Shown piece after piece: positions 61,341 to 64,000 of a stretch of DNA of 64,000 nucleotides. The position numbers and the translations under genes are program-made. The DNA comes from UBA7330 sp043554545 (GTDB taxonomy: Bacteria; Bacteroidota; Bacteroidia; Cytophagales; Cyclobacteriaceae): the NCBI GenBank assembly GCA_043554545.1, contig CP121337.1:496001-560000 (forward strand), in the 5' to 3' direction. The number at the start of each line of letters is the position of its first letter. Positions within the stretch are counted from its first letter, which is position 1. The notes below the pieces were generated by a model. The model saw nothing but the letters and a program-made list of their open reading frames with translations. It was not told the DNA's origin and ran no database searches.

Positions 61341-64000
61341 TTGAAAGGCAAGATAAACATAGCATCAGTATTAAGCACCTCAAGGAAATTCCTTTTTTGG
61401 TTATCCACAGCTGTTGTAACAATCCTTTTAGGGTTTATCCTGTTGATTCAGGTTCCTTACATTCAAAATTACATCAAGGATCAAATTCTTATATCTATTA
61501 ATGAAGCTACTGGTCAAAGTATACGCTTAAAAAATATTCAGGTTAAATGGTTTGATCAGGTATTACTTAAGGGCCTGCAGGTAGAGGATTATAAAGGGAA
61601 TTTACTCCTGCAAGCCAAGGGAATAGAGATCAACTATAACCTTTCTAATCTACTGGAAGAAAACCACTTATTTCTTGATAATGTTAATATCAATAAAGGG
61701 GAATTAAACCTGGTGAATTATGAAGATTCCATGGCGATCAATATTCTGGAATTTATAAAGGTGGTGAAATCCATAAACAGACAACCACAACAGTTAGATT
61801 CTCTAAAGGAACCATTAAAAATATCGGTTACACAAGTGGAGCTTGAAGAGGTTAAGGTAAAACTGGACAACCAGACTCGTCAACCGATGCCAGATCAATA
61901 CCTGGATTTCTCTCATTTTGATTTCATGATTAGCCAAGCCGGGTTTTATCAATTGGATATCAAAAAGGATACTATTTCGACTATTGTCAGTTACCTCATT
62001 GGTGAGGAGGAAAACACCAGGTTTAGTGTGAGAGAATTTCAATCATTTTTTAGATTAACTAATAAGAACCTGACATTAGATGAGTTTTTCTTAAAGACTC
62101 CGAATTCAAAACTAGGAGACAGCTTTGTTTTTTCCTATGATGCCATCGACGACCTCAGTTATTTAACCAGCAAGGTTTTTCTTGATTGCCAATTGGAGGA
62201 AAGTGAAATAGATCAATATGATTTATCCTATTTCGCTAATGTTCCGCGAGAGCATCATATGATCCATGTCAACACCAAGGTCAGGGGAACCATACCTGAT
62301 TTGTCGATAAGGGATTTGTCATTGAAATATAATGAACACAGCACAATCAAAGGGAATTTAGATTTCTTGGGCCTTCCGGAAATTAAGGAAGCCTTCATTG
62401 ACGCCGATATAAGTGAAGGTTTTTTATACCCGGAAGACTTCTCACGCTATCTGGGGGAATTCAAAACGAACTTGCGATCCCTCGGCAGGATTAGGTTTTC
62501 AGGCTCATTTCTTGGGTTTATCAATGACTTTGTTGCTAATGCAGATTTCGTAACGGATAATGGAAGAATTCAGTCCGATATCAACCTGAAATTTCCTAAA
62601 GGTATTGCGGAAGCCAAATATTCCGGGAAGTTGGTGCTTGACCGCTTTAATGCAGGTGCATTTATTAATAAGCCAGATTTAATACAAAAGGTAAACCTCA
62701 ATGGTGAAATTGATGGTCAGGGCCTCAATGTAAATAACGCAAACTTTAAACTCAATGCAGATATTACCAATACCGGAATTATGGGCTATAAATATGCCTA
62801 CATCAAGGCAAATGGAAGGTTTGCGGCTTCCTATTTTCAGGGTATTTTACAAGTAGATGACCCACATTGCAAAATAGATGGAGTAGGAACACTGAACCTT
62901 GGTATTGTTCCGGAGGAGATTGAGGTTAGAGGATTTGTTAATCAGCTTGATTTTAAGCCCTTGGGATTGTCAGAACATGACATCACTTTAAAAACGGCTA
63001 TATATTCAAATTTCACAGGATTAAATATAGACAGCCTGATTGGTAAGATTCAGTTGGACAGTATGTACGTGAGGTATGAGGACAGATCAATCCTGTTTGA
63101 TACTGTCTCAATTGCAGCCCAGAGAGACAGGGATAGCAGAAAAATCTATATTGACCTTAAAGAGGCTCAATTAAAACTCGATGGGGACTTTTACTTTTCA
63201 CAGCTTGTTTCAGACGCAGATATAATTGCAAGAGAGTTTGCAGCTTATTTTGAGCCGGAATTAGAGAAGCGTGTCAATATCTATGAAAGACTGAAGGATA
63301 CCCGGAATTACCAGGTCGATTTGACGCTTAATTATCAAAATATTAACCCATATATCGCCTTTTTTAATCAGGAACTGGAACTGTCTCCTGGCGGAACGGT
63401 TGAGGGCAAATATTACCAGAGAAAAAACGCTACGCTATTTCTTTTTTCCGAAATCGATTCTGTACGCTATCAGGGGGTGACATTCTATGACAATACCATA
63501 GATATCAATGCATCAAAAGACATGGACTCATTAGGGGTTATTGCCAATCTTTATGTTCATTCAGCCAGCCAGAAATGGCGAAAGATTCCAGAAACCAGAG
63601 ATATGTCTATTGAAGCTATATGGTTCAACAACAATGTCACTATTCAGGGACATGTGGATCAACCTGACAATAATAGTTCAGCACTTATAAATGCTGAATT
63701 AACCCTCTTACGTGATAAATTGGTTTTTAATTTCAAGCCATCCAATATGGTGGCTTTTGGCGAGCGATGGTTTTTTAACCCTTATAATAAAATTGAAATA
63801 GCTAGTGATGCTATCACAGTAGATAAACTTGAATTATATAAGGGGGAGCAATCAGTTAGTCTGAAGGGACTTTACTCAGCCTCGAGGCAGACCGACCTTC
63901 TGCTTGATTTCAAACAGTTTGACTTGAAAAGTATTTCGCCGGTATTGCCTGTTTCACTCGGAGGGGTTTTATCCAGTCAGGTAATACTAAAGCGGGATAG
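61341..64000 (+). CDS. TamB/AsmA-like translocation and assembly module protein, 3' end outside window
   Basis: The frame opens with TTG 61341 directly after an in-frame stop and stays open to the window edge, giving about 886 codons. It starts MKGKINIASVLSTSRKF, then a single membrane helix (about 17-41), then YIQNYIKDQILISINEATGQS, the typical AsmA/TamB N-terminus. A long beta-rich body of repeated strands follows (LNLVNYEDS, FKTNLRSLGRIRFSG, GIAEAKYSGKLVLDRF). TamB works with TamA in exporting beta-barrel or lipid cargo to the outer membrane. The protein is incomplete here; C-terminal DUF490 is beyond the edge. Confidence 0.85.
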   Translation, partial: MKGKINIASVLSTSRKFLFWLSTAVVTILLGFILLIQVPYIQNYIKDQILISINEATGQSIRLKNIQVKWFDQVLLKGLQVEDYKGNLLLQAKGIEINYNLSNLLEENHLFLDNVNINKGELNLVNYEDSMAINILEFIKVVKSINRQPQQLDSLKEPLKISVTQVELEEVKVKLDNQTRQPMPDQYLDFSHFDFMISQAGFYQLDIKKDTISTIVSYLIGEEENTRFSVREFQSFFRLTNKNLTLDEFFLKTPNSKLGDSFVFSYDAIDDLSYLTSKVFLDCQLEESEIDQYDLSYFANVPREHHMIHVNTKVRGTIPDLSIRDLSLKYNEHSTIKGNLDFLGLPEIKEAFIDADISEGFLYPEDFSRYLGEFKTNLRSLGRIRFSGSFLGFINDFVANADFVTDNGRIQSDINLKFPKGIAEAKYSGKLVLDRFNAGAFINKPDLIQKVNLNGEIDGQGLNVNNANFKLNADITNTGIMGYKYAYIKANGRFAASYFQGILQVDDPHCKIDGVGTLNLGIVPEEIEVRGFVNQLDFKPLGLSEHDITLKTAIYSNFTGLNIDSLIGKIQLDSMYVRYEDRSILFDTVSIAAQRDRDSRKIYIDLKEAQLKLDGDFYFSQLVSDADIIAREFAAYFEPELEKRVNIYERLKDTRNYQVDLTLNYQNINPYIAFFNQELELSPGGTVEGKYYQRKNATLFLFSEIDSVRYQGVTFYDNTIDINASKDMDSLGVIANLYVHSASQKWRKIPETRDMSIEAIWFNNNVTIQGHVDQPDNNSSALINAELTLLRDKLVFNFKPSNMVAFGERWFFNPYNKIEIASDAITVDKLELYKGEQSVSLKGLYSASRQTDLLLDFKQFDLKSISPVLPVSLGGVLSSQVILKRD

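Overview
This is a moderately AT-rich bacterial chromosome segment, most likely from a marine or soil member of Bacteroidetes (Bacteroidota), probably order Cytophagales. The assignment rests on three things. Promoter-like TAnnTTTG -7 elements are present with weak or absent Shine-Dalgarno sites. There are many lipoproteins and sulfatases. Several gene orders are typical of the phylum: DUF177-rpmF-fabH-efp-accB-accC, greA-HIT against ruvC, tsaD against tamB, and ExbB-small membrane protein-ExbD-ExbD. I ran no database search, so the taxon is an inference.

Layout. 1-95: 5' end of a leftward lipoprotein gene. 266-7156: a TetR-controlled tripartite efflux operon (tetR, tolC, hlyD, two ABC ATPases, two ABC-2 permeases), resembling a split version of E. 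coli CecR-YbhGFSR with its own TolC. 7218-11591: a divergent secreted beta-helix protein and a sodium-symporter/inositol oxygenase pair, ended by a bidirectional terminator. 11665-20170: a secreted small protein, a sulfatase, a cytochrome c/beta-propeller lipoprotein and a TolB-like lipoprotein, all leftward. Facing them are a beta-helix lipoprotein and a diheme cytochrome c of the uncharacterised SO2930/HNE_0200 type. A 156-bp near-identical direct repeat brackets the sulfatase and leaves a 54-codon remnant of the cytochrome gene. 20171-21154: a gene-free tract with four tandem units of about 207 bp, a partial fifth, and a small inverted-repeat element.

21205-38431 is accessory or housekeeping material, almost all leftward. 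It includes a metallophosphoesterase, DUF1059, a DUF1304/membrane protein/methyltransferase/GNAT run, a 1217-residue CheB-CheR-PAS-histidine kinase-receiver hybrid, two more sulfatases beside a Tat-type metallophosphoesterase, a DUF2461/TfoX pair, and a GNAT-nitrilase fusion.

38654-64000 is core genome: fatty acid synthesis entry (accC, accB, fabH), translation (efp, rpmF, rsmA, smpB, tsaD), pdxA, mgtE, greA, ruvC, and a tightly overlapping operon (glycosyltransferase, unknown 85-aa protein, SpoIIE phosphatase, polysaccharide deacetylase, TatD, asparaginase). These are followed by tRNA-Ser(GGA), an ExbB/ExbD proton-channel operon, an aldehyde dehydrogenase, an HNH nuclease, and a TamB-like gene cut by the right edge.

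The best candidate for an undescribed system is 12.4-20.2 kb. There, secreted heme-c proteins, a beta-helix carbohydrate-type lipoprotein, propeller lipoproteins and a sulfatase sit together beside an inositol uptake/oxidation pair. This suggests envelope-located oxidation of a sulfated or polyol substrate, although the window does not show the substrate or the electron acceptor.
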